A stretch of DNA of 64,000 nt from Pirellula sp. SH-Sr6A. Its GTDB lineage: Bacteria; Planctomycetota; Planctomycetia; Pirellulales; Pirellulaceae. Shown one piece after another: positions 49,101 through 58,879 of this stretch. Each line of letters begins with the position of its first letter. The stretch's first letter is position 1. The notes under the pieces are model-generated. The model was not told the DNA's origin and did no database searches. It saw only the letters and a program-made list of their open reading frames with translations. Position numbers and translations under genes: made by a program. The stretch spans positions 6,429,988 to 6,493,987 of the forward strand of contig NZ_CP011272.1 of assembly GCF_001610875.1 (NCBI RefSeq). The letters are read 5' to 3'.

Positions 49101-49489
49101 TTTTGACTCAAGTTGCGGCGTAGATAGTGCAAGCAGAAGATCTGGTGAACACAGGGTTTGATCTCTTCGGTGCACGAGCACTGGGCGCTGAGTTGACGGA
49201 CAACGCGCACGCTGGGATCGTCGACCGATGCGCTCAGGTGGCGAGTATCGAGATCAAACAGGATGCTGGTGTTGTACTGACCGCGAACGGGCGAGACACC
49301 TTGCAGCTCGAAATCCCACTGGAGCGTCGACTCTGCACGCTTGAGACGAGGAATATCGTTGGAGGAGTAATATCGGGCCATCAGCAGTTGCTGAGGGCGG
49401 ATCTTTCTCTCGAGCTGCGCAATCGCTTGGAGTATATGGACAATCAATCCGGTCGCCTTGGGAGGGTCCAGTTGTGCCAAGTTCGTCAT
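46163..49489 (-). CDS. SWIM zinc-finger SNF2-family helicase
   Basis: A 1108-aa SWI2/SNF2 ATPase. Seen: N-terminal SWIM-type zinc finger CSCTEEIKPCVH, a long middle, Walker A DDMGLGKT, DEAQFIKN box, LSGTPLENHLGELWSL, and the C-terminal helicase half with LISLKAGGTGLNLTAADYV and TDRAHRIGQQR. Known: common in Planctomycetes and Firmicutes as an RapA-like or DNA-repair-linked ATPase; substrate unknown. ATG 49489 chosen; an extension to 49564 lacks a ribosome site. Confidence 0.9.
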   Translation of the reverse strand: MTNLAQLDPPKATGLIVHILQAIAQLERKIRPQQLLMARYYSSNDIPRLKRAESTLQWDFELQGVSPVRGQYNTSILFDLDTRHLSASVDDPSVRVVRQLSAQCSCTEEIKPCVHQIFCLHYLRRNLSQKSTDDAMQWMESCITDGRHAGKKFVESLDYLKVPELEPSEEEPQERERLTRIQWRVAFTQHSVRINPYLQTMRKRGGWNKGRLVRESLDTVDETTLSHASDRTLVLLLQAAEESYRGQTPRMIRECFKLLYDHPNVTLDDENQTPIRIRECPLEVRVEEESETYRPSVFQGDYQIVSTQDAANCSIGSINNNESVMFRLDRDQRCILVSTLDQKMKRLIDDLQMAERREAVFDQETAERFADLVAAAANPLQVQINLPERLAGPEQPLEPNIELHLSPFAKESLMVSLRVACDLVREAPVPGMEPDRLRVATAAGRFQLLRALEEEAMRADEVAGVLELGRLSYESPYTWIAETPDEALDLIQRIQQLGEDAPTVCWPKSQPMRIIGEITPQRLQVRLTSQRDWFGVEGVAQLEGLEIPLAELLAALRGGRRFVPLGDGQFAMISEQLRQRLNSIQDVSSTESGQIRVSRAATAVIEEALGTDITYEADSSWRDALDRLRTAKTLQPKVPENLMADLREYQKSGYSWLARLAHWGIGGCLADDMGLGKTVQTLGVLLDRSNKGAALIIAPTSVGSNWQREAERFAPSLKPKLYREHDRQTLIDSAGPGDLIITSYQLLQRDVDRFTARSWYTLVLDEAQFIKNFQTKTAQAVRQLDADWRIALSGTPLENHLGELWSLMRTVSPGLLGSWDRFRKNFAEPIERQGNRDRLQALGRVVRPFILRRTKKEVLSELPERTEVVRYAELSTEERKKYDSARLAAINELTQPEGEDSDSQMRIRVLAWLTRLRQLSCHPALVDKRWTESSAKLDLFMEIVEELREGEHRALVFSQFVQHLSLLREALDKTGVTYQYLDGSTPAAKRQEAVDRFQAGEGDLFLISLKAGGTGLNLTAADYVIHMDPWWNPAVEDQATDRAHRIGQQRAVTVYRLVAKDTIEQQILALHADKRELISGVLDGADRAGRMSTDELVSLIRLSQVETV

Positions 49490-49696
49490 TCGATGTCGTT
49501 CCGTCCGTATAAGTGAGCTCTGAGCAAGTCCAGTAGTTTGCCCGATGCAGGCTTGGTTTGACAAGGCGAAATTCCGGTTCTAACCAGCATCCCTAGGAGT
49601 TCCACCGAATTCCCATTTTCAGCATCGCACCCTGGATCAAATTGGCTTAAAATACTGGGTTCGAAAATTCTTGATCGATAGCTTTGAACAGACTTC

Positions 49697-50419
49697 ATGA
49701 TGATGCTCGCTGGAACATTGCCTGAGGATTTGCGTCGGTTTCTCGGCGAGCCGCCTAGTGCAGAACCTTCTTGGCGTGTGTTCGCGACGCGAGTTTTGGA
49801 CGAATTCGATCCCTATCGAATGCTGGCGCCGCAGTATGCTTATGGCAGACATCGTGGACCACCTCCTCGCTTGGCGCACCCCGCTGCCGTGATGCTCACG
49901 CTTTATCCGAACGGTAACGGAGGATGGTCGATCCCGCTGACACTTCGACCGCCGCAGATGCTCGACCATGCCGGACAAGTCTCTTTGCCAGGTGGAAGAT
50001 CCGAAAAGGGTGAGAGCGTTTGGCAAACGGCCTGCCGCGAATATGGCGAAGAATTGGGTTGCACAACTTCTTTCCTACAACCTGTAGGGCAATTGAAGTC
50101 TCTATACGTCTATGCCAGCCGCCATGTGGTGACACCGGTCTTAAGCGTTTGCCAAGAGCCAACCCCATTTCTGCCCAATGCGGACGAAGTTGCGGAGTTG
50201 CTATTTCTGCCCCTTGAGCAACTCTTGCTGCATGATGCTATCAAAGTGGGGGTGATGAAGCGTGGGAACGCCACGTTCAATGCTCCCGGGTTCTGGGTGG
50301 GCCAACATTTTGTTTGGGGTGCGACCGCGATGATTCTGGGGGAATTTCGATTCGCCCTACTGCAAATGCAATCGCAACCTTCCAGTCGCACGCGACATTC
50401 GGGCAACATGCGTTCTTAA
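49697..50419 (+). CDS. Nudix hydrolase, CoA pyrophosphatase type
   Basis: A 240-aa protein. Seen: Nudix box GGRSEKGESVWQTACREYGEELG given in part as GGRSEKGES...REYGEELG, with the catalytic Glu pair; upstream the QMLDHAGQVSLPGG segment is typical of NudL/YeaB-type CoA pyrophosphatases. C-terminus contains FNAPGFWVGQHFVWGATAMIL, also typical. Known: cleaves CoA to 3',5'-ADP and phosphopantetheine. Divergent from the SNF2 gene. Confidence 0.85.
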   Translation: MMMLAGTLPEDLRRFLGEPPSAEPSWRVFATRVLDEFDPYRMLAPQYAYGRHRGPPPRLAHPAAVMLTLYPNGNGGWSIPLTLRPPQMLDHAGQVSLPGGRSEKGESVWQTACREYGEELGCTTSFLQPVGQLKSLYVYASRHVVTPVLSVCQEPTPFLPNADEVAELLFLPLEQLLLHDAIKVGVMKRGNATFNAPGFWVGQHFVWGATAMILGEFRFALLQMQSQPSSRTRHSGNMRS

Positions 50420-50804
50420 ACGGGGAGATGCGAGACAATGCGTCTATGCACATCTCATCTTCTCGCCGGTCCTTCGATTCATCCACCGAGTGAAAAGGCT
50501 TCCATAACCTTCAGGCGACACCTCCGAGCGATCGTATCCTGACGCATTACGCCCCTAGAATCGTCTCGTTTGCAAGGCGGATTCGTTTGCCGTCGCAAGG
50601 CATGTCATTCGTTGACGTGGACGTTGGGGAGCTATCTGTGTTGCACGAAGCTTCGGTGCGGCCCGTTCGAACCAGTCTTCCATCCAGATAATCGGTGGCG
50701 AAACCCAATCCTTCCCGGGTGCACCTCCGGTGCGTGAATGAGTTATGATGAGAGGGTCTGTGCGACCGTTCCAACGCAACCTTTTTCGCCCAGGAGTTGC
50801 GACG
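50420..50804. other. intergenic, no feature seen
   Basis: 385 bases with no gene supported on either strand. Minus-strand frames here are Arg-rich and without a ribosome site. No clear promoter or terminator. Confidence 0.4.
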
Positions 50805-52172
50805 ATGGATAACCATCCACGCCCGTCGACCCACCGCCACGCAGCATGCCTCAATTCAGCGACCGTTCCTTCCTTTCGCGCTGACCAAGCTCCCGAGCCG
50901 ATGCGCCACATGCTGGCGCAGTTCACCGGGCATGCCACAATCTACGGAAGGGAGGCACCTTGGTCGGAGCCAACTTTAGGAATTTGCTCTTCGCATTCGA
51001 AGCGCTTTGGTTTCGCGGATTCGAGATGGCAGCAACCTGCGTGGGTCGCTGTTCAATTCGCGAAGCAGCATGGTTACCGTGTGTTGATCCCGGGCGATGC
51101 ACCTTACGCCCCGTCGATCGTCCATGTGTGTAAACGATTAGGAACCTCTTTCTCACTACTCTTGGCCCCAGAATCGGAAGTGAGTTTACCGAAGCGAATC
51201 TTGGAAGTGGCGTCGACCCAAGAGGAAAACTTTTTGGTTCACGAAGAGAACGTCGACGCGATCGATCCCCAACTACGCGCTATCCCGCTTCAGGATCGCA
51301 GTCTGATTGGACTTTCGAATCTGCTATTCGTGGTGCAAGTGTCCAAAGGGGGAAAAATAGAACAGCTCTTATCGAAGCGATTGGAGCTGCGCGAGGTGCC
51401 CTCCTCTACGATCAAGGTGGCATGGACCTCCTCCAACGATAGTCGATGGATCCAGCGAGGGGCTGTGGGCTGGTTTGGAGCTTGGAGTTCCCAAAGTTCA
51501 CCGAATGTTGCGGGCATCGAGACTTCATGGTCGACTTGCCTGAGGTTTCCTCAGGTGACGTATCAGCCCATTGCGCGTGCCACAGAATTCATGCGGCCAA
51601 CCAGCGATCGGTATTTAGTCCATTGCACAAGAGCGAGGCAGGGACCTTGGCCCGATCAATCGTGGGAACAATATTGCGACGAATTGCTGTTGGAACCGCA
51701 GCGTGCGGACGCAACGCCATTGCAGGCACTGTTGCGCATCCTTTCGACTGGCAAGCTGATTGCGACGCGGCCACGTAAACCAGGCGGTGTCGCTTCGGTC
51801 TCGTTTTCTCAACAGAACTTGAAAGATCTGCTTAGGGCTCGTAAGTATCAACGCCATCTAGGGCGTTGGGACTGGGAACCCTACGGCCTGCTCCTTTCGC
51901 TGGATCGACTCCAGGAGAACGGGGCTATCCCAGTGCAGTACGTAGACAAAAAACGCGCGCATCAAACTCCATCGAGCGAATGGCCGATGGTCCAATTCGT
52001 CGACGACACGGGTGGGGGGCAGGACTGGCGGTTCGAACGCGAATGGCGCGTGTTTGACGATGTAAGGCTATCTCGCTACTGGCGTACTCCGGGGTTTGTT
52101 TTTGTCCCGTCGTTTCCAGAAGCCAGATTGGTTCAGCACGTTTCGCCTTGGCCCGTGCTCGTCGTTGGATGA
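50805..52172 (+). CDS. uncharacterised protein, Rossmann-like N-terminus
   Basis: A 455-aa protein read from ATG 50805, which has AGGAG at 8 bases. Seen: a hydrophilic leader, then GICSSHSKRF, QHGYRVLIPGDAPYAP and LFVVQVSKGGKIEQL, strands and Gly turns like a DprA/LOG-type Rossmann fold; the C-terminal 150 residues end in WRFEREWRVFDD. Neither part is close enough to name. Convergent with the secretin-like gene, 68 bases away. Confidence 0.65.
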   Translation: MDNHPRPSTHRHAACLNSATVPSFRADQAPEPMRHMLAQFTGHATIYGREAPWSEPTLGICSSHSKRFGFADSRWQQPAWVAVQFAKQHGYRVLIPGDAPYAPSIVHVCKRLGTSFSLLLAPESEVSLPKRILEVASTQEENFLVHEENVDAIDPQLRAIPLQDRSLIGLSNLLFVVQVSKGGKIEQLLSKRLELREVPSSTIKVAWTSSNDSRWIQRGAVGWFGAWSSQSSPNVAGIETSWSTCLRFPQVTYQPIARATEFMRPTSDRYLVHCTRARQGPWPDQSWEQYCDELLLEPQRADATPLQALLRILSTGKLIATRPRKPGGVASVSFSQQNLKDLLRARKYQRHLGRWDWEPYGLLLSLDRLQENGAIPVQYVDKKRAHQTPSSEWPMVQFVDDTGGGQDWRFEREWRVFDDVRLSRYWRTPGFVFVPSFPEARLVQHVSPWPVLVVG

Positions 52173-52240
52173 CGGCATCGAAGGAATCCGGGGATGCCAG
52201 CCGCTCCAGTAACGGCTGCGTTCGTGATACGTTTCGAAAG

Positions 52241-54844
52241 CTAACGCCCACCCCGGAGCAATCGTCGGAGATTATCCGAGGCCTTGTTGGCACTGTTGTC
52301 TGATGAGAAAGGAAGGTCCGCTGCATTGAGGATGGCGATGGCATTCCCATCGGTCGGGGTATCCATCGACTCCACGAGCTTGAGAACTTCTTCGAGCAGA
52401 TATTTGGGAGCCGAGATAATCATCAGGTTGGCTTGCTCGTCGACGCTGATAGCCAAAAGTCCTTGGTACTCGGGGCTCGACGTGGTCGCCGCAATATTTC
52501 GGTTGAAGCTAGAGTTTCGATAGGACATGTTCGACAGAGATCGCTCACTGAAACGGAGCAAGTCCTCGTATACCCCTTCCAGAGCTTTGGCCACCACGCT
52601 GGCTTTGCGGTGTTGGAATCGGTAGGTAACTCGTTCGCGAACCAGCTTCTCGTCTTCCGGATTGGGTTGATCGAGGATCTCGATCGATTCCTTGATCGTC
52701 TTCCATTGCTTTTCGTTTGCGTTCTGAATGATCAAACGATTGGTTCGCGTGTCGACATCGATGATCACTTGGGGGGCCGATGCCAATTTGGAAGAAACAT
52801 TGCTTGTGGAGTATTGCAGCATTGTTCCCAGTTGCCGGCGCACCGCAAAGGCCTGCGAATGCTTGAGAGCGATGGCGCGGAATTCCGTTCCTTCTTTGAG
52901 GAGCTGGTCGATCAATCGCTTGGCGGTTTCCGCAGCGATAGGATCCTTGGATAGAACAACCAAATCACCACTTCCATTGCGCATCAAACGAACGGGAGGG
53001 TGTTCCTTTTCTGGGACACGAGCGGCATCCGTTGCATTTGAAGCGGTGATGGCTGCGACGAAGCGCGAATCACTTTTCTTCTCAATAGAGGATTCGTCCG
53101 ATGCGGACTGAGTCGTATCGGCACGCTTTTCGGAAGGGGCTGATTGGCTGTCCTCCTTGGCATCCACCGGTAGATCGAGGAGCAGTGGGCTATCGCTGAT
53201 TTCGGCCCAAATGCGTTTCAGTTTTTCGGTAATCTCCGAAGTATCTTGGCCACGCATATCGATGACGTGGAGTTTGGAATCAAGCTTTTGGTCGGAGAAA
53301 GTTTCGCCGAGTCTCGCGAGGAACTCTCGGACTTCGGTTAACTCACCAGGGGTTGCCCATAGGAGCAGCCGATTGTTCTGTGGATCGGGTTCGATTTGAA
53401 ACTTGCCATCGCTGGGCAAGCCTGGTGCAGAGGAGGGGCGATCGGGGGATTTCAGGATCAACTGGACCGCTTTCGCCGCGTAGGTAGGATCCACGTTAGC
53501 CAGGGTCAGGACGGTGGCGGTCCGCTTTTCGGAGCGGAAAGACTCGATCAGCTGTGCAACGGTTAATTGATCTTCGGGCGAAGCGAAAACGATGATGCGA
53601 TTGTAAGCGGCTTCATGTTGGATTCGCGTGTCTTTTCCGACCGTGCCACGCTCTTGCAGGGATGCGACCAATTTTGTGACCGCATCGGGTTCGAAGCCAG
53701 CGACATCGTATACCTTCACGCGGCTGATCGTTTCCCAAGCTGTTTCCTTTTCCGCGAGAGGCTTGTCCATCGCTTCGACGGCTTGCCGAACGATTTCGAT
53801 TTTGTTGGGAGGCGCGTTGACGAGAAGGCTGTTTTCCTTTTCGTTCACAACGACATAGATCGTGACCTTCTTGCTGTCTTGAATGAGTTCGCGAGCCTCG
53901 CGCCCCAATTGCTTCATCGCTTCGGCTTTGAAACGGGTTTGCTCGACATCCAACTGGGTTGGCGTCTGATTCGAAGCCGAATCGGGGGGTAGGCCGAGCA
54001 GTTGGCGAACTTTGGGCGCAACATCCTCGACACGGCGATGGGTCAATCGAAACTCGGCAACTCGTTCCTTTCGGGAATCATCTTCTTCCGCATCAATTAG
54101 GAGGCGGTGAAACTCGCGTAGATTGACGACTGCATCGACGACCTCGAGCCGATTGGCACTGGCCATCGGAGAGACCTTGCCATACGGGCTCAGAAGTGGT
54201 TTGAGTTCATTGGCCGCCTCTTCTGCAATCATCCAATCCAAAGGAAAGGAGACGCGAGCGATGGAATGCTTAGGAAGGGTTGCGAGTTCTTCAGGTTCCA
54301 CACGAGGAACGAGCGTGATATCGAGATCTTTCAAGCTCACCAATCGCAGGACATTTTCACGCTTGAGCAGGACAAAGCCTCTCGCGAGGAGCTGCATATT
54401 GAAGAGGTCTTCGACAGCATCGAGGGTAAGCTCCTGGGTGCTCGAAAGGCTCAGTTTGTCGGTTGGCAGTTCTTTCCAATCCAGATTGAGCGCGAGCTTG
54501 GCCGCGAGCCAACTGAGCGCTACTTGCCAATCTTGGTCGCGAAACTGCAGAAGAACCTTCTCTCCGGGTGCAGCCGGTTCGATGATCTCCGGTGGTTCGT
54601 AGACGGGTGGAACCACTACAGGAGCAGGTACCGCGTCGCTCGATTGGCCGGCCGTGTCGGACTGCTGGGCTGCTTCAACGGACTGCTGAGTGGCAACTGG
54701 GGCAGTCGTGGCTGGCGCGGTGGCGGCTGGGGCGGGCGCCGTGGCGGCTTGAGTAGTGGTGCCGGCGGAGTCCTGTGCAGTCAAACCGCTAGCGAAGGAG
54801 GTCGAACACGATATCGCGAGCAAGTAAGCAAAAGGCTTCTTCAT
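52241..54844 (-). CDS. secretin N-domain repeat protein (GspD-like, no pore domain)
   Basis: An 867-aa exported protein. Seen: signal peptide, Ala/Thr/Pro-rich linker (about residues 25-70), then an N0-like domain (VLLQFRDQDWQVALSWLA) and repeated secretin N1-type KH units, for example ARVSFPLDWMIAEEAANEL, VLTLANVDPTYAAKAVQLI, YRFQHRKASVVAKALEGVY. The C-terminal beta-barrel secretin domain is absent. Known: planctomycetes hold many such repeat proteins of unknown role, perhaps envelope scaffolds. Confidence 0.8.
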   Translation of the reverse strand: MKKPFAYLLAISCSTSFASGLTAQDSAGTTTQAATAPAPAATAPATTAPVATQQSVEAAQQSDTAGQSSDAVPAPVVVPPVYEPPEIIEPAAPGEKVLLQFRDQDWQVALSWLAAKLALNLDWKELPTDKLSLSSTQELTLDAVEDLFNMQLLARGFVLLKRENVLRLVSLKDLDITLVPRVEPEELATLPKHSIARVSFPLDWMIAEEAANELKPLLSPYGKVSPMASANRLEVVDAVVNLREFHRLLIDAEEDDSRKERVAEFRLTHRRVEDVAPKVRQLLGLPPDSASNQTPTQLDVEQTRFKAEAMKQLGREARELIQDSKKVTIYVVVNEKENSLLVNAPPNKIEIVRQAVEAMDKPLAEKETAWETISRVKVYDVAGFEPDAVTKLVASLQERGTVGKDTRIQHEAAYNRIIVFASPEDQLTVAQLIESFRSEKRTATVLTLANVDPTYAAKAVQLILKSPDRPSSAPGLPSDGKFQIEPDPQNNRLLLWATPGELTEVREFLARLGETFSDQKLDSKLHVIDMRGQDTSEITEKLKRIWAEISDSPLLLDLPVDAKEDSQSAPSEKRADTTQSASDESSIEKKSDSRFVAAITASNATDAARVPEKEHPPVRLMRNGSGDLVVLSKDPIAAETAKRLIDQLLKEGTEFRAIALKHSQAFAVRRQLGTMLQYSTSNVSSKLASAPQVIIDVDTRTNRLIIQNANEKQWKTIKESIEILDQPNPEDEKLVRERVTYRFQHRKASVVAKALEGVYEDLLRFSERSLSNMSYRNSSFNRNIAATTSSPEYQGLLAISVDEQANLMIISAPKYLLEEVLKLVESMDTPTDGNAIAILNAADLPFSSDNSANKASDNLRRLLRGGR

Positions 54845-55300
54845 GATAGTTCCAGCAGGCTGAACCGCTGCAATCCCATGGTCGGCCCCCGATCACTCAG
54901 AGGGACAAGAGGGATGGAATTCAACTCGCGACGATGGACTGCATCTTCGAGAGCAAACGCACGAGGCTTTTGGAGCACAACAGGAATCGTTGCGACTGCA
55001 AGGCGTCGAGCAAGGCAGCAGGGGTTAGGTGGGGAATTGGGAAGGTGGGAGGGGGTGAGGCTTTCAGCGATTTTCCGATGCCGCCCGGTTCCGAACCGAG
55101 CAGCTGAAAAAAATTCAATCACTGTACAAGTCTAGCTGCTAGCCCCTCGGGAAGCAACCGAAACTCGTCCCGGTTCGAAAATCGCCCTTGTGCGGGACGA
55201 AACGATTGGACGAATCCCTTTGGACTCGGTCACTGTGCGCCGTGGTCAAGGACCAAAGTGTGGCCTGGACGGGGCGGGTCCGGTGGGAATGGGGAATCGA
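54845..55300. other. intergenic, promoter region of secretin-like gene
   Basis: 456 bases. The palindrome CGGTTCCGAACCG (about 55087-55099) and an A/T-rich stretch (ATTGAATTTTTTT on the minus strand) could belong to the promoter or leader of the 52241-54844 gene. Short frames here are not convincing as genes. Confidence 0.4.
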
Positions 55301-56212
<912 letters not shown>

Positions 56213-56425
56213 GGATATCTGGGGGGTGAGGGAGGAGTCGGAGGAGGCGATCGCCAGCGGAACGCCGACCGAAATTGTATTTGGTACGTGGAGTGGTCGC
56301 AATCGACAAGTTGGGGGAAACCTGTCCAACCTTGTAGTCAATCGGCTATAATGGCGGGCATAGATCCAACCACATGCGGGCAAATTCCGCATCCCCCCAC
56401 CCTTCCCCTGCGTAGGTGACTCCGA

Positions 56426-58090
56426 ATGCGACAACGATTGTTTCGAAGACTTCCATGGTTCAGTTTCTTTGGCGGCTCGATGCTCGCTGCCAGCTTGACC
56501 AGCCATTCGACTCTCTCGGCCGCTGATTACGACCCGACCGCCGTCGCGAAGGCCTTCATCTCGAAGCTCAAAGTTGGGCCTAAGGATTGGCCTCAGTGGG
56601 GTGGGTCTCCCGAACGAAACAATGTTCCGGATAGCGGCCCGCTCCCGACTTCTTTTGATGTCGAGACGAAAGAGAACATCCTTTGGTCCATGCCCCTCGG
56701 TTCTGAAACCTATGGGAATCCCGTCGTCGCCAATGGAAAGGTTTACATCGGCACCAACAATGGGAACGGGTACATCAAACGCTACCCGGCCACGGTCGAT
56801 TTGGGCTGCCTCATCTGTTTCGACGAGAAAGACGGAAAGTTTCTTTGGCAGCACAGCAGCGAAAAGCTGCCGACCGGTCGCGTCCATGACTGGCCGAACC
56901 AAGGAATTTGCTGCGCTCCCATGATCGATGGCGATCGACTCTGGTACGTGACGAGCCGGGGCGAAGTCGTTTGTCTCGACACCGATGGATTCCTAGATGG
57001 TGAAAACGATGGGCCCTTCAACAAAGAGCCTAACGAAAACAAAGACGAAGCGGATGTGGTCTGGCGTTTGGACATGATGTCTCAGCTAAACGTTTCCCAG
57101 CACAACATGTGCAGCTGCTCGGTGACCGCCGTTGGCAACAAACTTTTTGTCAACACCTCCAACGGGGTCGATGACTCGCACTTGACCGTTCCCGAGGAAA
57201 AGGCTCCGAGCTTCATTTGCATCGATAAGAGCACAGGCGAAGTTCTTTGGACCGATAACACTCCCGGTGGAAACATCCTCCACGGACAATGGTCCTCCCC
57301 AACCTACGGCGTGTTCAATGGTCAGGAACAAGTCGTCTTTGGCGGAGGAGATGGCTGGATGTACAGCTTTGATCCCGCTGGGGATAACGGCAAATCGAAG
57401 ATGCTATGGAAGTTCGACTGCAATCCTAAGGATTCCGTCTATCGATTGAACGGTGCGACCCGAAACCACATCATCGCAACCCCTGTCGTTTATGACGGCT
57501 TGATTTACGTCGCCGTCGGTGAAGACCCCGAGCACGGTGAAGGGAATGGCCACCTTTGGGCAATCGACCCGAACAAGCGTGGAGATGTCAGCCCAACGTT
57601 GGTCTACAACTCCTCGAATCCGAATGTCGTGATCCCTCACAAGCGAAAGCAAGCGCTCGATGCGGCGGCTGGCGATCTCGAGCGAGATAATCCAAACTCT
57701 GCTGCGGTTTGGCATTACGTAGGCAGCAATCCGAAAGAGTTTGAGACGACCATGCACCGAACATGCGGAACCGTGGCGATCAAGAATGATATCCTCGTGA
57801 TTGCTGACTTCAGCGGTTTGGTTCATTGCTTGGATAGCAAAACAGGAGAGCCCCATTGGACCTATGACATGCTTGCGGCATCTTGGGCATCCCCGCTGAT
57901 CGCTGACAATAAGATTTTCATCGGCGACGAGGATGGAGACATCACCATTTTCGAATTGTCGAAAGAACAAAAGCAGATCGCTGAAATCAACTTAGGATCC
58001 GCCTTGTATACGACTCCTGTAGCGGCGAATGACAAGATTTTCGTCGCGAATCGAAACCGCATTTTTGCGATCGGTGAAAAGAAAGAGTAG
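56426..58090 (+). CDS. PQQ-type beta-propeller exported protein
   Basis: A 554-aa protein. Seen: signal peptide (about residues 1-33), then [12 protein letters not shown], the opening signature of PQQ-binding-like propellers, and blades with repeated [43 protein letters not shown]. No catalytic dehydrogenase Cys pair is evident, so it may be structural or substrate-binding. AGGTGA ribosome site at 6 bases. Divergent from the TIM-barrel gene across a 213-base promoter gap; ends at a strong terminator. Confidence 0.88.
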   Translation: MRQRLFRRLPWFSFFGGSMLAASLTSHSTLSAADYDPTAVAKAFISKLKVGPKDWPQWGGSPERNNVPDSGPLPTSFDVETKENILWSMPLGSETYGNPVVANGKVYIGTNNGNGYIKRYPATVDLGCLICFDEKDGKFLWQHSSEKLPTGRVHDWPNQGICCAPMIDGDRLWYVTSRGEVVCLDTDGFLDGENDGPFNKEPNENKDEADVVWRLDMMSQLNVSQHNMCSCSVTAVGNKLFVNTSNGVDDSHLTVPEEKAPSFICIDKSTGEVLWTDNTPGGNILHGQWSSPTYGVFNGQEQVVFGGGDGWMYSFDPAGDNGKSKMLWKFDCNPKDSVYRLNGATRNHIIATPVVYDGLIYVAVGEDPEHGEGNGHLWAIDPNKRGDVSPTLVYNSSNPNVVIPHKRKQALDAAAGDLERDNPNSAAVWHYVGSNPKEFETTMHRTCGTVAIKNDILVIADFSGLVHCLDSKTGEPHWTYDMLAASWASPLIADNKIFIGDEDGDITIFELSKEQKQIAEINLGSALYTTPVAANDKIFVANRNRIFAIGEKKE

Positions 58091-58153
58091 TAGCGACGCG
58101 GCGGTTCGAATGCTCGATTAGAGCTATTCTCCCACGACAGTTGTTAGGCTGAG

Positions 58154-58181
58154 ACGCCTCCGGTGATTCGGAGGCGTTTTT
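58154..58181 (+). terminator. rho-independent terminator
   Basis: 9-bp stem ACGCCTCCG / CGGAGGCGT, 6-base loop, T5 tail. Ends the beta-propeller transcript 64 bases after its stop. Confidence 0.88.
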
Positions 58182-58348
58182 CGTTGGCCCATCGAAGCTG
58201 CTATCACGGGCGCGTCCGTTGAAGGCAATGCGAATGAGGTGGGACTGCGATTGAAGCAAGGGCTGCAAGAGGGGATCGTTTCAGAAGGCCCTAGAATGAG
58301 TAGCGAATTGATCGGTTGACTTGGGGCTTCTTCAATGAGGGACAATAG

Positions 58349-58693
58349 ATGAGCAATCCGTACCAAGCCACCGCCACCGTGCATACGCCTCTTAGGGAAA
58401 GCGGGATATCTACGTTTTTGATAGGTGCTCGCAACGGTTTTTTATGGTCACTACTGGTTGCTGTACCAGCGGCAGTAACAATTTATGATCACAATATAAT
58501 GTCGAGCTCCAACTCATTTGATCCCGACACATTCGCGCCAAAACGGATTCCCCTCACGAACTCGCATCGTGTCTCTGCTTCGATTCGAGCGGGGACAACG
58601 GTGTTGTTCTATGTCATTCTTCCATGGACCGTGTGTGCTGGCATGTCTCATCTAACCCACTGGTCGCAGTCGCGTCGCAATCGTGCTGAATAA
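58349..58693 (+). CDS. small two-helix membrane protein
   Basis: A 114-aa protein. Seen: two hydrophobic helices at about residues 28-46 (NGFLWSLLVAVPAAVTIYD) and 84-98 (VLFYVILPWTVCAG), separated by a hydrophilic loop. The opening MSNPYQATA-type N-terminus is typical of short planctomycete membrane proteins. Function unknown. Confidence 0.6.
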   Translation: MSNPYQATATVHTPLRESGISTFLIGARNGFLWSLLVAVPAAVTIYDHNIMSSSNSFDPDTFAPKRIPLTNSHRVSASIRAGTTVLFYVILPWTVCAGMSHLTHWSQSRRNRAE

Positions 58694-58696
58694 GGT

Positions 58697-58879
58697 GTGG
58701 TAAACGCGGAAATTTCCACGATTCCTTGCACGGATGGCCTGGAAGATTTGGACCTATTTGGGCACCCAAAGGAGAAATACCAATTCTCCATTCGCGTGTT
58801 GCTCTTCGTGGTGATGTCGATCGCAATGGTGGTGAAGGGATTCGCTCGCAGGCCCTGGTGCTGGCCGTATTACGAGTGA
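58697..58879 (+). CDS. possible short membrane protein, GTG start
   Basis: A 60-aa frame beginning three bases after the previous stop. Seen: YQFSIRVLLFVVMSIAMVV, the opening of a widespread planctomycete membrane-protein pattern (FSIRxLL followed by a hydrophobic helix). It is either a very short member or the N-terminal remnant of a longer one. Overlaps the UvrA stop by 10 bases. Confidence 0.4.
   Translation: MVNAEISTIPCTDGLEDLDLFGHPKEKYQFSIRVLLFVVMSIAMVVKGFARRPWCWPYYE

Noticed and set aside
54841-55122. Small minus-strand frames upstream of the secretin-like gene
   Set aside because: Ser/Pro/Arg-rich frames in the promoter region with no ribosome site.
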